Source: an uncultured Paracoccaceae bacterium
GTDB taxonomy: Bacteria > Pseudomonadota > Alphaproteobacteria > Rhodobacterales > Rhodobacteraceae
Direction: 5' to 3'
Assembly (NCBI GenBank): GCA_905182105.1
Contig: CAJJAR010000010.1
Span: forward strand, 41,119-105,118
Length of the DNA stretch: 64,000 nucleotides
Below the pieces are notes generated by a model. The model was not told the DNA's origin. It worked only from the letters and a program-made list of their open reading frames with translations, and did no database searches. A program made the position numbers and the translations under genes. Shown piece after piece: positions 9,571-19,948 of the stretch. The first letter of the stretch is position 1. Every line of letters starts with the position of its first letter.

Positions 9571-10344
9571 TCAGGTGAACTGTTCTGAGATTAGCCGTTC
9601 TTCTAAACCATGCCCCGGGTCAAACAGGATACTGTGAACGACCGACGGCTCGGACTGGATTACCACTGAGGTCACGTTGTCAAAGGACCGTGAATCCGCT
9701 TCGGCCATAACGGGGCGCTTGTCCGGCTCAAGCACATCAAAACGCACACGCGCAATTTTGGGCAACAAAGCACCACGCCAACGGCGCGGACGAAAGGCGG
9801 CCACAGCGGTTAGGGCCAACACATCGGACCCGATCGGCAACACAGGGCCGTGCGCGGAATAGTTATAAGCGGTCGATCCAGCAGGTGTTGCCACCAATGC
9901 ACCGTCACAAACCAATGTCTCCATCCGCAGCTTATCATCCACCGTGATGCGCAGTTTGGCGGCTTGCGCCCCAGCGCGCAACAATGAGACCTCGTTGATC
10001 GCCAACGCTTCGTGAATGGTTCCATCCACACCCGTCGCGGTCATGGACAGTGGGTTAATGTCCGCTTGCTCTGCCACTTCAAGGCGTTCAACCAGACCAT
10101 CCTCATTGTATTCGTTCATCAAAAAACCAATGGTCCCTCGGTTCATGCCGTAAACGGGCACCCCCAGATGTTGGCAGCCGTGCAGCGTTTGCAGCATGAA
10201 ACCATCCCCACCCAAGGCTACGATAATATCGGATTCTTCCAGCGCAACGTTGGTGTACCGCGTAGTCAGTGCGGCATAGGCGGCTTGGGCCACTGGTGTG
10301 TTTGAGGCCGCAAAACCAATCTTCAATGCGTTCTTGGTGGTCAT
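9571..10344 (-). CDS. nadK: NAD kinase
   Basis: Phosphorylates NAD to NADP. The 257-residue protein has the family GGDGFML motif near residue 45, GTIGFLMN shortly after, and the nucleotide-binding TPAGSTAYN near residue 150, in the normal order. I chose ATG 10344, preceded by AGGAAA, over in-frame starts 8 and 13 codons upstream. It is transcribed away from glyA across a 168-bp gap. NADP made here is the cofactor for the nearby malic enzyme, but the neighbourhood is probably incidental. Confidence 0.93.
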   Translation of the reverse strand: MTTKNALKIGFAASNTPVAQAAYAALTTRYTNVALEESDIIVALGGDGFMLQTLHGCQHLGVPVYGMNRGTIGFLMNEYNEDGLVERLEVAEQADINPLSMTATGVDGTIHEALAINEVSLLRAGAQAAKLRITVDDKLRMETLVCDGALVATPAGSTAYNYSAHGPVLPIGSDVLALTAVAAFRPRRWRGALLPKIARVRFDVLEPDKRPVMAEADSRSFDNVTSVVIQSEPSVVHSILFDPGHGLEERLISEQFT

Positions 10345-10512
10345 GGGTGTGTTTCCTATCGCGGTCATCTTGTGCCGAAACAATCATATTATTCCCACCT
10401 TCACCAGCTTTGCCGCACATTCTTTATAATGCGACGTTTTACAACCTTTTCCATAGGGCCGGTTTCCGATACGAAACCTAAGAATCTTGACCATTCCCTT
10501 TGGAGCATACCC

Positions 10513-11808
10513 ATGACTGTATCTGACCAAAACACTGCGTTCTTCACACAATCTCTCGCGGACAGCGATCCTGAGCTGTTCGGCTCAATCACATCCGAGC
10601 TGGGTCGTCAGCGCCATGAGATCGAATTGATCGCGTCTGAAAATATCGTGTCAGCGGCTGTGATGGAAGCCCAAGGGTCTGTCATGACCAACAAATACGC
10701 TGAAGGCTATCCGGGCCGCCGCTATTATGGCGGTTGCCAATACGTTGACGTGGCAGAGAACCTAGCCATCTCACGCGCCTGCGAATTGTTCGGCTGTGAT
10801 TTCGCAAACGTACAACCAAACTCTGGCTCCCAAGCGAACCAAGGTGTGTTTCAAGCATTGCTTAAGCCGGGCGATACCATCCTTGGCATGTCATTGGACG
10901 CGGGTGGTCACCTGACACACGGTGCGAAACCAAACCAATCCGGTAAATGGTTCAACGCAATCCAGTACGGTGTGAAACGCGAAGACAACCTATTGGACTA
11001 CGATGAGGTTGAAGCCCTTGCGAAAGAGCACAAACCACAAATGATCATCGCAGGTGGTTCCGCTATCCCACGCCAGATCAATTTCAAACGCATGCGCGAA
11101 ATCGCGGACATGGTTGGCGCGTATCTTCACGTCGACATGGCCCACTTTGCTGGCCTTGTTGCTGCGGGCGAACACCCTTCTCCGTTCCCACATGCACACG
11201 TGGCAACGACGACAACACACAAAACTCTACGTGGCCCACGCGGCGGTATGATCCTGACGAACGACGAAGCATTGGCGAAGAAATTCAACTCTGCCATCTT
11301 CCCCGGTATCCAAGGTGGACCGCTGATGCACGTGATCGCAGCCAAGGCTGTGGCATTCGGCGAAGCGCTGCGCCCAGAGTTCAAAGACTACATTAAACAG
11401 GTTATCGCGAACGCCCAAGCGCTGGCAGATCAACTGCACAAAGGTGGCTTGGACACAGTGACCCACGGTACAGACACGCACCTGTTGCTGGTCGACCTGC
11501 GTCCAAAAGGCGTTAAGGGCAACGCGACTGAAAAAGCATTGGGCCGCGCGTTCATTACCTGCAATAAAAACGGTGTGCCGTTTGATGATGAAAAACCAAT
11601 GGTCACATCTGGTATCCGCCTTGGTTCACCAGCGGGCACGACACGCGGATTTGGCGAATCTGAGTTCCGCCAAATTGGTGACTGGATCAACGAAGTTGTT
11701 GATGGCTTGGCCGCAAACGGCGAAGACGGCAACAGCGTGGTTGAAGCCAAGGTACGCGGTGAAGTCAAAGCCATGTGCGCCAAGTTCCCGATGTACCCAA
11801 ACCTATAA
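10513..11808 (+). CDS. glyA: Serine hydroxymethyltransferase
   Basis: PLP enzyme that interconverts serine and glycine with tetrahydrofolate, the main source of C1 units. The 431-residue protein starts at ATG 10513 ([10 protein letters not shown]); the longer frame upstream is not family-like. The PLP lysine is in [14 protein letters not shown] near residue 237, and [11 protein letters not shown] and ASENIVS are the conserved N-terminal substrate-binding stretches. It is followed by a strong intrinsic terminator, so it is probably monocistronic. Confidence 0.97.
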   Translation: MTVSDQNTAFFTQSLADSDPELFGSITSELGRQRHEIELIASENIVSAAVMEAQGSVMTNKYAEGYPGRRYYGGCQYVDVAENLAISRACELFGCDFANVQPNSGSQANQGVFQALLKPGDTILGMSLDAGGHLTHGAKPNQSGKWFNAIQYGVKREDNLLDYDEVEALAKEHKPQMIIAGGSAIPRQINFKRMREIADMVGAYLHVDMAHFAGLVAAGEHPSPFPHAHVATTTTHKTLRGPRGGMILTNDEALAKKFNSAIFPGIQGGPLMHVIAAKAVAFGEALRPEFKDYIKQVIANAQALADQLHKGGLDTVTHGTDTHLLLVDLRPKGVKGNATEKALGRAFITCNKNGVPFDDEKPMVTSGIRLGSPAGTTRGFGESEFRQIGDWINEVVDGLAANGEDGNSVVEAKVRGEVKAMCAKFPMYPNL

Positions 11809-11830
11809 GGTTTTAGGAAATAGTGATTTT

Positions 11831-11860
11831 AAAAGGCGGGCTTTTGGGTCCGCCTTTTTT
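11831..11860 (+). terminator. Intrinsic terminator of glyA
   Basis: A nine-base stem AAAAGGCGG / CCGCCTTTT with a ten-base loop, followed by a run of T, 22 bp after the glyA stop. Confidence 0.9.
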
Positions 11861-11983
11861 GTTCGCAACTTCCGAATGAAAAACGTTGGGCCCGCAATCA
11901 TTTGGCCAAACTCGCACCTTAGGTAGAATAAGCGCAATAGGCATGCCCTTGCTTTCGTTTAACTAACCACAAAAGGATACGAG

Positions 11984-12631
11984 CTGATAGTATATGGAAT
12001 GGGTGGTGGGAATAGAAATTATGATCCCTCATTAAAGGCGCTACCATCTAATTCGTTTGTTGGTATCGACGGCGAATTAAGTGACATAGAAGTTGCCGAT
12101 TTAACGCCTGATGAGGGCGGACCTATTATGAGGTCTTCCCGGCATGTTGGGCGTGCTGTTAAGCCCGATAATGTGCCAACCAAACTAAGACGGACTGGCC
12201 CGCCAGTTTCACGGGCCAAGCTGTTGGATTTAAATGCTTAGACGGGTTCTTTGGATTTAGTGTGCCAAACCTTCAAAGATATCGCCGAAGAGTTTGAACC
12301 CGATGTGCATCAATTTTTCCCAATGACGTATTACAACAGCAAGGGCACAGAGCTGATCGGTGAGGGCTATTTGATGGTCATCTGTCAGTGCATTTAAACG
12401 ATGCATGACACTTTATGTGTTCCGCCCTTAGACGAACGTGGGCGTTATCTGACACCTTTAATTAGGGAAAAGTATTAAACACGCAACAAACTGTTGGATA
12501 AAAGAGTTTTTTCCTCAGAGAAAATTGGATCACATCACATGTGGCGTGATCTGAAATCTCCTAGAGGATGCATGTTTTCTAACGCGTTGGGCGAGCAATT
12601 GATTGCCACCAATCTAAGTGGGCTTGCCTAA
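11984..12631 (+). pseudogene. Imm11-like (DUF1629) immunity protein, broken by three in-frame stops
   Basis: One reading frame from 11984 to 12631 shows family-like sequence throughout: FEPDVHQFFPM about 95 codons in, and near the end SHHMWRDL followed by FSNALGEQLIATNLSGL. These match the layout I recall for Imm11/DUF1629 proteins (EPGvHQFfP, gHHLWRd, SdaL...LTG). The frame is interrupted by TAG at 12239, TAA at 12395 and TAA at 12476, with no frameshift. AAGGA lies just before a CTG at 11984 that probably was the ATG; the present first ATG is 11999. Imm11 proteins protect against polymorphic toxins in family members studied; no toxin gene lies nearby. The family call is from memory of motifs. 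Confidence 0.7.
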
Positions 12632-12642
12632 AGGACTATACG

Positions 12643-12665
12643 ATGAAGCTTGAAAATAGCTTCAT
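12643..12665. repeat. Short perfect hairpin
   Basis: ATGAAGCT at 12643-12650 and AGCTTCAT at 12658-12665 form an 8-bp perfect stem with a 7-base loop, just after the dead immunity gene and directly before the larger palindromic element. There is no T run. Confidence 0.5.
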
Positions 12666-12671
12666 TGAGCT

Positions 12672-12721
12672 TAGGGCGGGGTTCACCCCGCCGATGGCTT
12701 GGCGGGATAAATCCCGCCCTA
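12672..12721. repeat. REP-like nested palindromic element
   Basis: A 50-bp element whose ends are a 9-bp inverted repeat (TAGGGCGGG at 12672-12680 against CCCGCCCTA at 12713-12721). Inside are two further hairpins: GGCGGGG-TTCA-CCCCGCC at 12675-12692 and GGCGGGAT-AA-ATCCCGCC at 12701-12718. It can therefore fold either as one long hairpin or as two short ones, the hallmark of REP/BIME-type intergenic repeats. The terminator after prs (25438-25457) has a closely similar stem. Confidence 0.75.
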
Positions 12722-12812
12722 CGGGGTGGTACTTCGGGCATTGCCGAAGACCACTTTGCCCTCCTCAAACGCACCAATCCCCCCTTAACTGAAATTTTCC
12801 TGACCTCCCTCA

Positions 12813-12875
12813 TTGACTCCGTCTATTTCACTCCCTACCTATCCTTCGTTAGCACTCGAACCTGTTGAGTGACAA
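12813..12875 (+). promoter_or_regulatory. groSL promoter with CIRCE operator (HrcA site)
   Basis: TTAGCACTC at 12849-12857, a nine-base spacer, and GAGTGACAA at 12867-12875 form a CIRCE inverted repeat; the left half is consensus and the right half differs at two positions from GAGTGCTAA. CIRCE is the known HrcA operator of groESL. TTGACT at 12813 and TACCTA at 12836 with a 17-bp spacer form a plausible promoter that puts the transcription start within or next to the operator. The promoter assignment is by eye only. Confidence 0.82.
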
Positions 12876-12929
12876 CGGCCCCCTTAGAGGGGTAAGATAT
12901 AGAATTTAAGCTTTAAGGAGCTATTACAA

Positions 12930-13217
12930 ATGGCATTAACACCGCTTCACGACCGTGTGCTGGTTCGCCGCACTGAAGGCGAAGAAAAAACTGCTGGTGG
13001 ATTGTACATCCCAGAAAGCGCAAAAGAAAAACCAAGCGAAGGCGAAGTTGTATCTACAGGCCCAGGCGCCCGTAAAGACAACGGCGAATTAGTCGCTATG
13101 GACGTTAAAGCAGGCGACAAAGTCCTGTTTGGCAAATGGAACGGTACAGAAATCACTGTCGACGGCGAAGACCTGTTGATGATGAAAGAATCCGACATCA
13201 TGGGTATCCTTTCCTAA
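12930..13217 (+). CDS. groS: Co-chaperonin GroES
   Basis: The 95-residue heptameric lid of the GroEL folding chamber. The sequence opens [12 protein letters not shown] and contains the mobile-loop segment [19 protein letters not shown], both diagnostic. TAAGGAG precedes the ATG at a good distance. It is followed 78 bp later by groL, with a CIRCE operator upstream of both, so it is heat-inducible through HrcA. Confidence 0.98.
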   Translation: MALTPLHDRVLVRRTEGEEKTAGGLYIPESAKEKPSEGEVVSTGPGARKDNGELVAMDVKAGDKVLFGKWNGTEITVDGEDLLMMKESDIMGILS

Positions 13218-13283
13218 GCAATAGCTTTCGAAAACCGGTGCGGGATCATCCCCAACCTACCCTAATTTATCAAATACTCTTAA

Positions 13284-14935
<1,652 letters not shown>

Positions 14936-14936
<1 letters not shown>

Positions 14937-14966
14937 GAACAACTTTTCCTTCGGGAAAATTGTTCT
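14936..14966 (+). terminator. UUCG-capped hairpin after groL
   Basis: AGAACAACTTTTCC, loop TTCG, GGAAAATTGTTCT: a 13-bp stem with one bulged C that overlaps the last base of the groL stop. No T run follows, so it is more likely an mRNA 3'-end stabiliser than the terminator. Confidence 0.65.
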
Positions 14967-15025
14967 GGTGGTGGCAGAGTATTGGCAAAGCCAATGCGCG
15001 AGAACCACTCAGTCGTTATTATGAG

Positions 15026-15055
15026 AAAAGGGCTGCCTACGGGTGGCCCTTTTTG
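15026..15055 (+). terminator. Intrinsic terminator of groSL
   Basis: AAAAGGGC pairs with GCCCTTTT across a short loop and is followed by T residues, about 90 bp after groL. Confidence 0.85.
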
Positions 15056-15180
15056 ATTTGGTAAAGATCAAGTCGGTACTTCAGATGCTTGCTTAGACGC
15101 CTAAGTGACTACCTTCAGTCGCTGCAGCCGGCTCAAAGTTTGACTGGAAATTATCGTTTTGCTTTATTACCCCTCAATGT

Positions 15181-15630
15181 ATGAAGCCCGACGAGATATC
15201 TTCCAGCCTGCTTGAAAATGACAGCTTCAGAGTATTGGCTGGCTGCATCGAAGTGCGCAATTCAAATGGCCGTACTATCCTTCGTGCCGGGGCTGCGAGA
15301 GTTCTTCCGAAACGGGCACAAGTCGAGGACATTGAACTGGACGGCGGAATTATTCCCAACAAGCATTGGCTTCAATTAGCATTGACGAAGCTTGCACTCT
15401 CCAAGGGCGACACTTGCTTTTGTGCCATGTATCCACATTCTGAATTCTATGATCCTGAAAAAGAGCAAGACTCACACAACGTTTCAACCGAGCTAAAAGA
15501 AAGAAACCTTAAGACTTGGAGCACCGAACACATCAGTCATTGCAAAAGCTGCGGTCAGTGTCTTGAAGTGCACGGAGAAGGTGGGTGGCACGTTCCTTGG
15601 TGGAAATGGTCCGAATTAGACGTTCCATAA
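15181..15630 (+). CDS. Hypothetical protein with a Cys-rich C-terminus
   Basis: A 149-residue product that I do not recognise. The first half is an ordinary mixed sequence (around residues 35-57 ILRAGAARVLPKRAQVEDIE). The second half has CFCAMYPHSEFYDPE near residue 80 and HCKSCGQC near residue 120, which together with nearby His could form a zinc site; it ends with HVPWWKWSELDV. No signal peptide or membrane segment is visible. There is no good ribosome-binding site before the ATG at 15181. It stands alone between the groSL terminator and rpiB. Length and composition make it a plausible real gene. Confidence 0.6.
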   Translation: MKPDEISSSLLENDSFRVLAGCIEVRNSNGRTILRAGAARVLPKRAQVEDIELDGGIIPNKHWLQLALTKLALSKGDTCFCAMYPHSEFYDPEKEQDSHNVSTELKERNLKTWSTEHISHCKSCGQCLEVHGEGGWHVPWWKWSELDVP

Positions 15631-15781
15631 TTCGCGTCGATCGTCCCAAAAGTTTTGAAGCGAAAGGTTCGTTAAGTCCGCCAAGCCACTCTTCGAAAGA
15701 AAATCAATTAATTATTGCCCACCTCCCTACGTTAAGACCATACTAAAGCCCACCCTCACCGCCAAACAGAAAGCCCTCATC

Positions 15782-16231
15782 ATGACTTCCAAGACCCGCA
15801 TCATCGTTTCCAGCGACCACGCTGACATTCCAATGCGCCAAACTATTGCGGCCCATATCGAAGCGAAGGGCTATGAAGTTGTTGATATCGGCCCCACCCT
15901 AAATGAAAGCACACATTACCCAAAGCACGGCGAAGCCGCTGCATTGAGTGTGGCCTCTGGTGATTGCCAATTGGGCGTAATACTATGCGGTACGGGTCAA
16001 GGCATCATGATGGCTGCCAACAAGGTCAAAGGTATCCGGTGTGGTGTATGCTCTGACACGTTTTCCGCCCGCATGATCCGCGAACATAACGATGCCAACA
16101 TGTTGTCACTCGGCGCACGGGTCATCGGCATGGGCCTCGCCCTTGAGATCGTGGATGCGTTCCTAGACGCCGAATTTGAAGGTGGCCGCCACGGCACGCG
16201 CGTCGATATGATCACAGCGATCGAAGGCTAA
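15782..16231 (+). CDS. rpiB: Ribose 5-phosphate isomerase B
   Basis: Interconverts ribose 5-phosphate and ribulose 5-phosphate in the pentose phosphate pathway. The 149-residue protein matches the RpiB/LacAB fold: SSDHADIPMRQ at the N-terminus, the Cys-containing LCGTGQGIMMAANK near residue 66 that forms the anion-hole region, and GVCSDTFSARMIREHNDANML. It shares one base with the downstream GNAT gene (TAATG), so the two are translationally coupled. Confidence 0.93.
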   Translation: MTSKTRIIVSSDHADIPMRQTIAAHIEAKGYEVVDIGPTLNESTHYPKHGEAAALSVASGDCQLGVILCGTGQGIMMAANKVKGIRCGVCSDTFSARMIREHNDANMLSLGARVIGMGLALEIVDAFLDAEFEGGRHGTRVDMITAIEG

Positions 16232-16722
16232 TGTTAGAGTTCCCTGATCACGCGCGCGAAATGCGCAGAGGCGAAGAGGACGCGGTTGATGCCCTGCTTC
16301 GCGCGGCGTTTGAAACGGGTGCTGAGGCAAATTTGCTTCATAATTTACGCAAATCCGGTCAAATCGCAGGCGAAACAGTCCTACCAATGGGGGACCGTGT
16401 CGTGGGCTACTATGCCCTGTCCAGAATGGTCGCTCCAAAAAAGTGGTTGTGCCTTGCGCCTGTTGCGGTTGCCCCCGATGTTCAGGGACGCCGCTATGGC
16501 ACACGGATGATGGGGATGCTGACCGAATGGGCGCGCCTAAGCAAATCCACCGTGATAGTTTTGGGCGGTGTGTCGTTTTACGAACGCGCTGGGTTTTCTT
16601 TGGCACGTGGGGCGAATTTGACCTCTCCTTATCCAATCAGCCACACGATGCTGGCGGGTGAGGGGACCAATGCGCCAAGTGAAACACTGGTCTATCCCCA
16701 ACCGTTTTCCAAACTAGACTAG
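16231..16722 (+). CDS. GNAT family N-acetyltransferase
   Basis: A 163-residue acetyl-CoA-dependent acyltransferase of unknown substrate. The acetyl-CoA loop is visible as VAVAPDVQGRRYGTRMM near residue 80 (the Q/RxxGxG/A motif), with the preceding beta strand LCLAPVAV and the later FYERAGF typical of the fold. Translation is coupled to rpiB by a one-base overlap. It converges with the DUF2161 gene seven bases downstream. Confidence 0.88.
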   Translation: MLEFPDHAREMRRGEEDAVDALLRAAFETGAEANLLHNLRKSGQIAGETVLPMGDRVVGYYALSRMVAPKKWLCLAPVAVAPDVQGRRYGTRMMGMLTEWARLSKSTVIVLGGVSFYERAGFSLARGANLTSPYPISHTMLAGEGTNAPSETLVYPQPFSKLD

Positions 16723-16729
16723 ACCGGCG

Positions 16730-17407
16730 TTACCCGCCCAAAACCTGCCCACTGTTGGTGACGGCTTCTGCCCCTTTCGGCCGAAGTCCGTAAACGCCCT
16801 TTTCAACCTTTTCAAACCAGCCATAGTGATCATCGCGCATCATGGTCGTTGCACGTTCAACCCCAGTTTCGCGCGCTACATCCGCGCCTTTGCTGGCCCC
16901 TACCTCAAACAAATACATCGCAATCTTTAGCGCATCTTGACGATAGGCCGTGACCAGCCCCACACGCGTTTGGCCCCCATCATTGGGATCACCCACACGG
17001 CGGGCAAATTCTGATAACATCTTCACTTCGCGTTTCTTGGATTTGCGCGGTGCATAGGGTCCGGGATCACAATGCACCAGCACCAATGCGTCCTTAAGGC
17101 GCACAGTGATCAACCCCAGCCCCAAACGGCGGCACAGCTTCGTCATGTTCTTAAGGGATTTGGCAAAGGGTTTGCCCTTGCCCGTGGCCACAGCCATGTA
17201 AACCTCGTCCGAAACAGCAAGGCGCGCGATACACTGATGCACCAAGGCCAGCGAAAACCCCAGTTTCAGTTCAACAATCAGTGGCGGTTCCCCCCCGCGT
17301 AAAGCCACCACATCGGCCACGCCCACTTCGGATTTCACAACATATCCCTGCCCTTCAAGAAAGGATTTAACGGGGCCGTACAAATCAGTTTCGCGTGGTG
17401 TGTTCAT
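16730..17407 (-). CDS. DUF2161 protein, PD-(D/E)XK nuclease-like
   Basis: A 225-residue protein of a family common in Rhodobacterales and described as a putative PD-(D/E)XK-type phosphodiesterase. The core is visible near residues 28-50: VADVVALRGGE followed by LIVELKLGF, giving the D...ExK active-site pattern. A wHTH-like C-terminal part (GADVARETGVERATTMM) may bind DNA. Function is not established. No toxin or methylase partner sits nearby, so I do not call it a restriction enzyme. It converges with the GNAT gene. Confidence 0.82.
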   Translation of the reverse strand: MNTPRETDLYGPVKSFLEGQGYVVKSEVGVADVVALRGGEPPLIVELKLGFSLALVHQCIARLAVSDEVYMAVATGKGKPFAKSLKNMTKLCRRLGLGLITVRLKDALVLVHCDPGPYAPRKSKKREVKMLSEFARRVGDPNDGGQTRVGLVTAYRQDALKIAMYLFEVGASKGADVARETGVERATTMMRDDHYGWFEKVEKGVYGLRPKGAEAVTNSGQVLGG

Positions 17408-17460
17408 GGGTAAAACTTATCAGCAATTGCGCTAAGAACCCAAGCGTCTAAACTAAACTT

Positions 17461-17820
17461 ATGACACGTGATGAATTCAACGCCTTTTGCGGCAGCCTGC
17501 CCCAGTCCACCCATGTGATCCAGTGGGGCAATTCTGATGTGTGGAAAGTTGGCGGCAAACTATACGCCCTGAGCGGTTGGCACGAAAACGATGCCGCATT
17601 TACGTTCAAGGTTTCAGACATGGCGTTTCAAATTTTACCCGACATGGATGGGTTGCGCCCCGCCCAATACCTTGCATCGCGTGGGCTGAAATGGATCCAA
17701 TATTACGCCGAACCTGGGTTGTCTGATGCAGAGCTGCGCAATCACATTACCTATTCATGCGACATGGTTGTCGCCAAACTGACAAAGGAGAACTGGGCCT
17801 TGGATGGTCCCAGCGCATAG
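17461..17820 (+). CDS. MmcQ/YjbR family protein
   Basis: A 119-residue protein of the MmcQ/YjbR family, which has a CyaY-like DNA-binding fold. The opening MTRDEFNAFCGSLP and the segment VIQWGNSDVWKVGGKLYALSG are characteristic, as is the C-terminal GLSDAELRNHITYSCDMVV. The biochemical role of the family is poorly known. It is transcribed divergently from the DUF2161 gene across 53 bp. Confidence 0.85.
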   Translation: MTRDEFNAFCGSLPQSTHVIQWGNSDVWKVGGKLYALSGWHENDAAFTFKVSDMAFQILPDMDGLRPAQYLASRGLKWIQYYAEPGLSDAELRNHITYSCDMVVAKLTKENWALDGPSA

Positions 17821-17916
17821 CGCATGTGACGTCATAGCAAGGCTCAGATGGTGACAAGTGGATAGGTGCCGCCTATAAGCCAAAAAAAATTCGCACATAT
17901 ATTCAGGAATGTCCCC

Positions 17917-18837
17917 ATGACAACGCTCGTTTTCGGCCACAAATCACCAGACACAGACAGCACAGGCAGCCCGATTATCTGGGCATGGTACCTGAACGAG
18001 ATCAAAGGCGTTGCTGCAAAGCCAGTATTGTTGGGCGAACCAAACACCGAGGCTTTGTTTATGCTGAAGCGCTGGAACTTGGACAAGCCACAAATCGTAT
18101 CTGACGTTGCGGCTGACACGCCTGTCGTCATCGTTGACACCAACAACCCTGCTGAATTGCCTGCTGGCATCAATGATTGCGACATTACAGCGATCATCGA
18201 TCACCACAAGTTGGTGGGCGGTCTTGAGACCAAAGGCCCAATCGACATCCGCATCGAACCATTGGCCTGCACAGCCACAATCATGTGGAAGATGATCGGT
18301 AAAGACATGGCGCAAATGCCAATAGACGTAAAAGGCGCGATGTTGTCATGCATCTTGTCCGACACGTTGGAATTCCGTTCCCCGACCACAACGCAAGAAG
18401 ACAAAGCGATTGCGCATGATTTGGCCAAAGACCTTGGCATAGACGTCTCTGCATACGCCTCTGAAATGTTTGAAGCCAAATCTGACATCTCTGCCTTCTC
18501 AGACGCAGAATTGCTGCGCATGGACAGCAAAGAATTCAAAGTCGACGGCAAACAGTTCCGTGTGTCCGTGTTGGAAACAACTGCACCAAAATTGGTTCTG
18601 GACCGCAAAGACAGCCTAATGGCCTCTATGGTTGATGTTGCCGCCGAAGACGGTGCCGATGAGGTTCTGTTGTTCGTGGTCGACATCCTGAACGAAGAAG
18701 CCACATTGATGGTGCCAAATGGCATGGTCAAAACCGTTGCTGAAAAAAGCTTTGGCGCAATAGTTACGGGCGACACAGTTGTATTGCCTGGCATCATGAG
18801 CCGCAAAAAGCAGATCATCCCGAACCTTAAGGTCTAA
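17917..18837 (+). CDS. ppaC: Manganese-dependent (family II) inorganic pyrophosphatase
   Basis: Hydrolyses pyrophosphate to phosphate and so pulls biosynthetic reactions forward. The 306-residue protein belongs to the DHH superfamily: GHKSPDTDS at the N-terminus, VDTNNPAEL near residue 75, the DHH motif in AIIDHHKLVG near residue 96, and the C-terminal substrate motif SRKKQIIP. All are present. ATG 17917 follows CAGGAA; the longer frame from 17866 is not family-like. This class replaces the more common family I enzyme in some proteobacteria. Confidence 0.94.
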   Translation: MTTLVFGHKSPDTDSTGSPIIWAWYLNEIKGVAAKPVLLGEPNTEALFMLKRWNLDKPQIVSDVAADTPVVIVDTNNPAELPAGINDCDITAIIDHHKLVGGLETKGPIDIRIEPLACTATIMWKMIGKDMAQMPIDVKGAMLSCILSDTLEFRSPTTTQEDKAIAHDLAKDLGIDVSAYASEMFEAKSDISAFSDAELLRMDSKEFKVDGKQFRVSVLETTAPKLVLDRKDSLMASMVDVAAEDGADEVLLFVVDILNEEATLMVPNGMVKTVAEKSFGAIVTGDTVVLPGIMSRKKQIIPNLKV

Positions 18838-18885
18838 GGACAGGGCACTGCCTTGGGCCACGCGCCCAACACATAAAATCAATAC

Positions 18886-18913
18886 AGGGCTGCCAATCTT
18901 TGGGCGGCCCTTT
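18886..18913 (+). terminator. Intrinsic terminator of ppaC
   Basis: AGGGCTGCC pairs with GGCGGCCCT (one G-T pair) and is followed by TT; it lies about 50 bp after the ppaC stop. Confidence 0.7.
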
Positions 18914-18984
18914 GCGTTTAAGCCTTTGCCCTTCTGGTTCAGGTCGCTAAACACCAAATAACACATTTATACCGGAGCGATTAC

Positions 18985-19857
18985 ATGTCCCAGATCATCA
19001 CAAACCTTAGCGAAATTTCTGCCCGCTATGAAGCCTTGTTCGTTGATCTATGGGGCTGTGTTCACAACGGTGTGACTGCCTTGCCCGATGCCGTAAAAAC
19101 GTTGCAGGACTATCGCAAGCAAGGTGGCAAAGTCATTCTTGTCACCAACTCCCCGCGCCCACGCGCAGGTGTTTTGTTGCAACTCAAGACATTTGGCGTG
19201 CCAGATGATGTTTGGGACGAAATCGCCACCTCAGGCGACAGCGCCCGTTCGGCCATGTACCGCGGTGCGGTCGGGGACAAGGTTTGGTTCATTGGCCAAA
19301 CTCATGACCAAGCATTCTTTGACCCAATTGACGTTCTTGAAGACCCAATGGAAATCACCCAAGTGCCGCTAGAGCACGCGACTGGTATCGTCTGCATGGG
19401 GCCAGCAGATCCCATGGCAGACCCAGAAACCATGCGTCCACAATTCTTGATGGCCAAACAAATGGGTCTCAAACTGCTGTGCGCCAACCCTGACATCGTT
19501 GTGGATCGCGGCGATGTACGGGAATGGTGCGCTGGTGCTTTGGCCCAACTTTATACAGAAATGGGTGGTGAAAGCCTGTATTTCGGCAAACCACATCCAC
19601 CCATCTATGACCTTGCCCGCCGCCGCTTGTTTGGGTTGGGCGTCGATGTGCCAGACTCCGCAATTCTCGCGATTGGCGACGGCGTTATCACCGACATCAA
19701 AGGGGCCATGGGCGAAGATATCGATTCCCTATTCATCTCAGGTGGCCTAGCTGCTGCAGAAACCAAAACAGTGACACAACCTGATCCCAAGTTGCTGGCC
19801 GCCTATTTGAAAGCAGAGCAATCAAACCCAACCTTCACAATTGGACACCTGCGTTAA
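18985..19857 (+). CDS. TIGR01459 family HAD-type hydrolase
   Basis: A 290-residue class IIA HAD phosphatase. The nucleophile loop appears as FVDLWGCVHNG at residues 19-29 (DxxG-type with Trp at the second Asp position, as in this subfamily), motif II as ILVTNSPRPR, and motif IV as AIGDGVITDIKGA near residue 231. The substrate is unknown, although relatives act on small phosphorylated metabolites. It stands alone between terminator-like sequence and the MaoC gene. Confidence 0.9.
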   Translation: MSQIITNLSEISARYEALFVDLWGCVHNGVTALPDAVKTLQDYRKQGGKVILVTNSPRPRAGVLLQLKTFGVPDDVWDEIATSGDSARSAMYRGAVGDKVWFIGQTHDQAFFDPIDVLEDPMEITQVPLEHATGIVCMGPADPMADPETMRPQFLMAKQMGLKLLCANPDIVVDRGDVREWCAGALAQLYTEMGGESLYFGKPHPPIYDLARRRLFGLGVDVPDSAILAIGDGVITDIKGAMGEDIDSLFISGGLAAAETKTVTQPDPKLLAAYLKAEQSNPTFTIGHLR

Positions 19858-19948
19858 GCTGTTTTTCCACTTGTCATCGCACGCCGCTCGCGCAATAAAG
19901 TTACAATGCAAGCCATACGGGGTTGTGATAATTACTTAGGTGGCATTC

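Noticed and set aside
16730..17407. DUF2161 protein as a restriction endonuclease
   Set aside because: The PD-(D/E)XK-like core is present, but there is no methylase or specificity subunit nearby, so the call stays at the family level.
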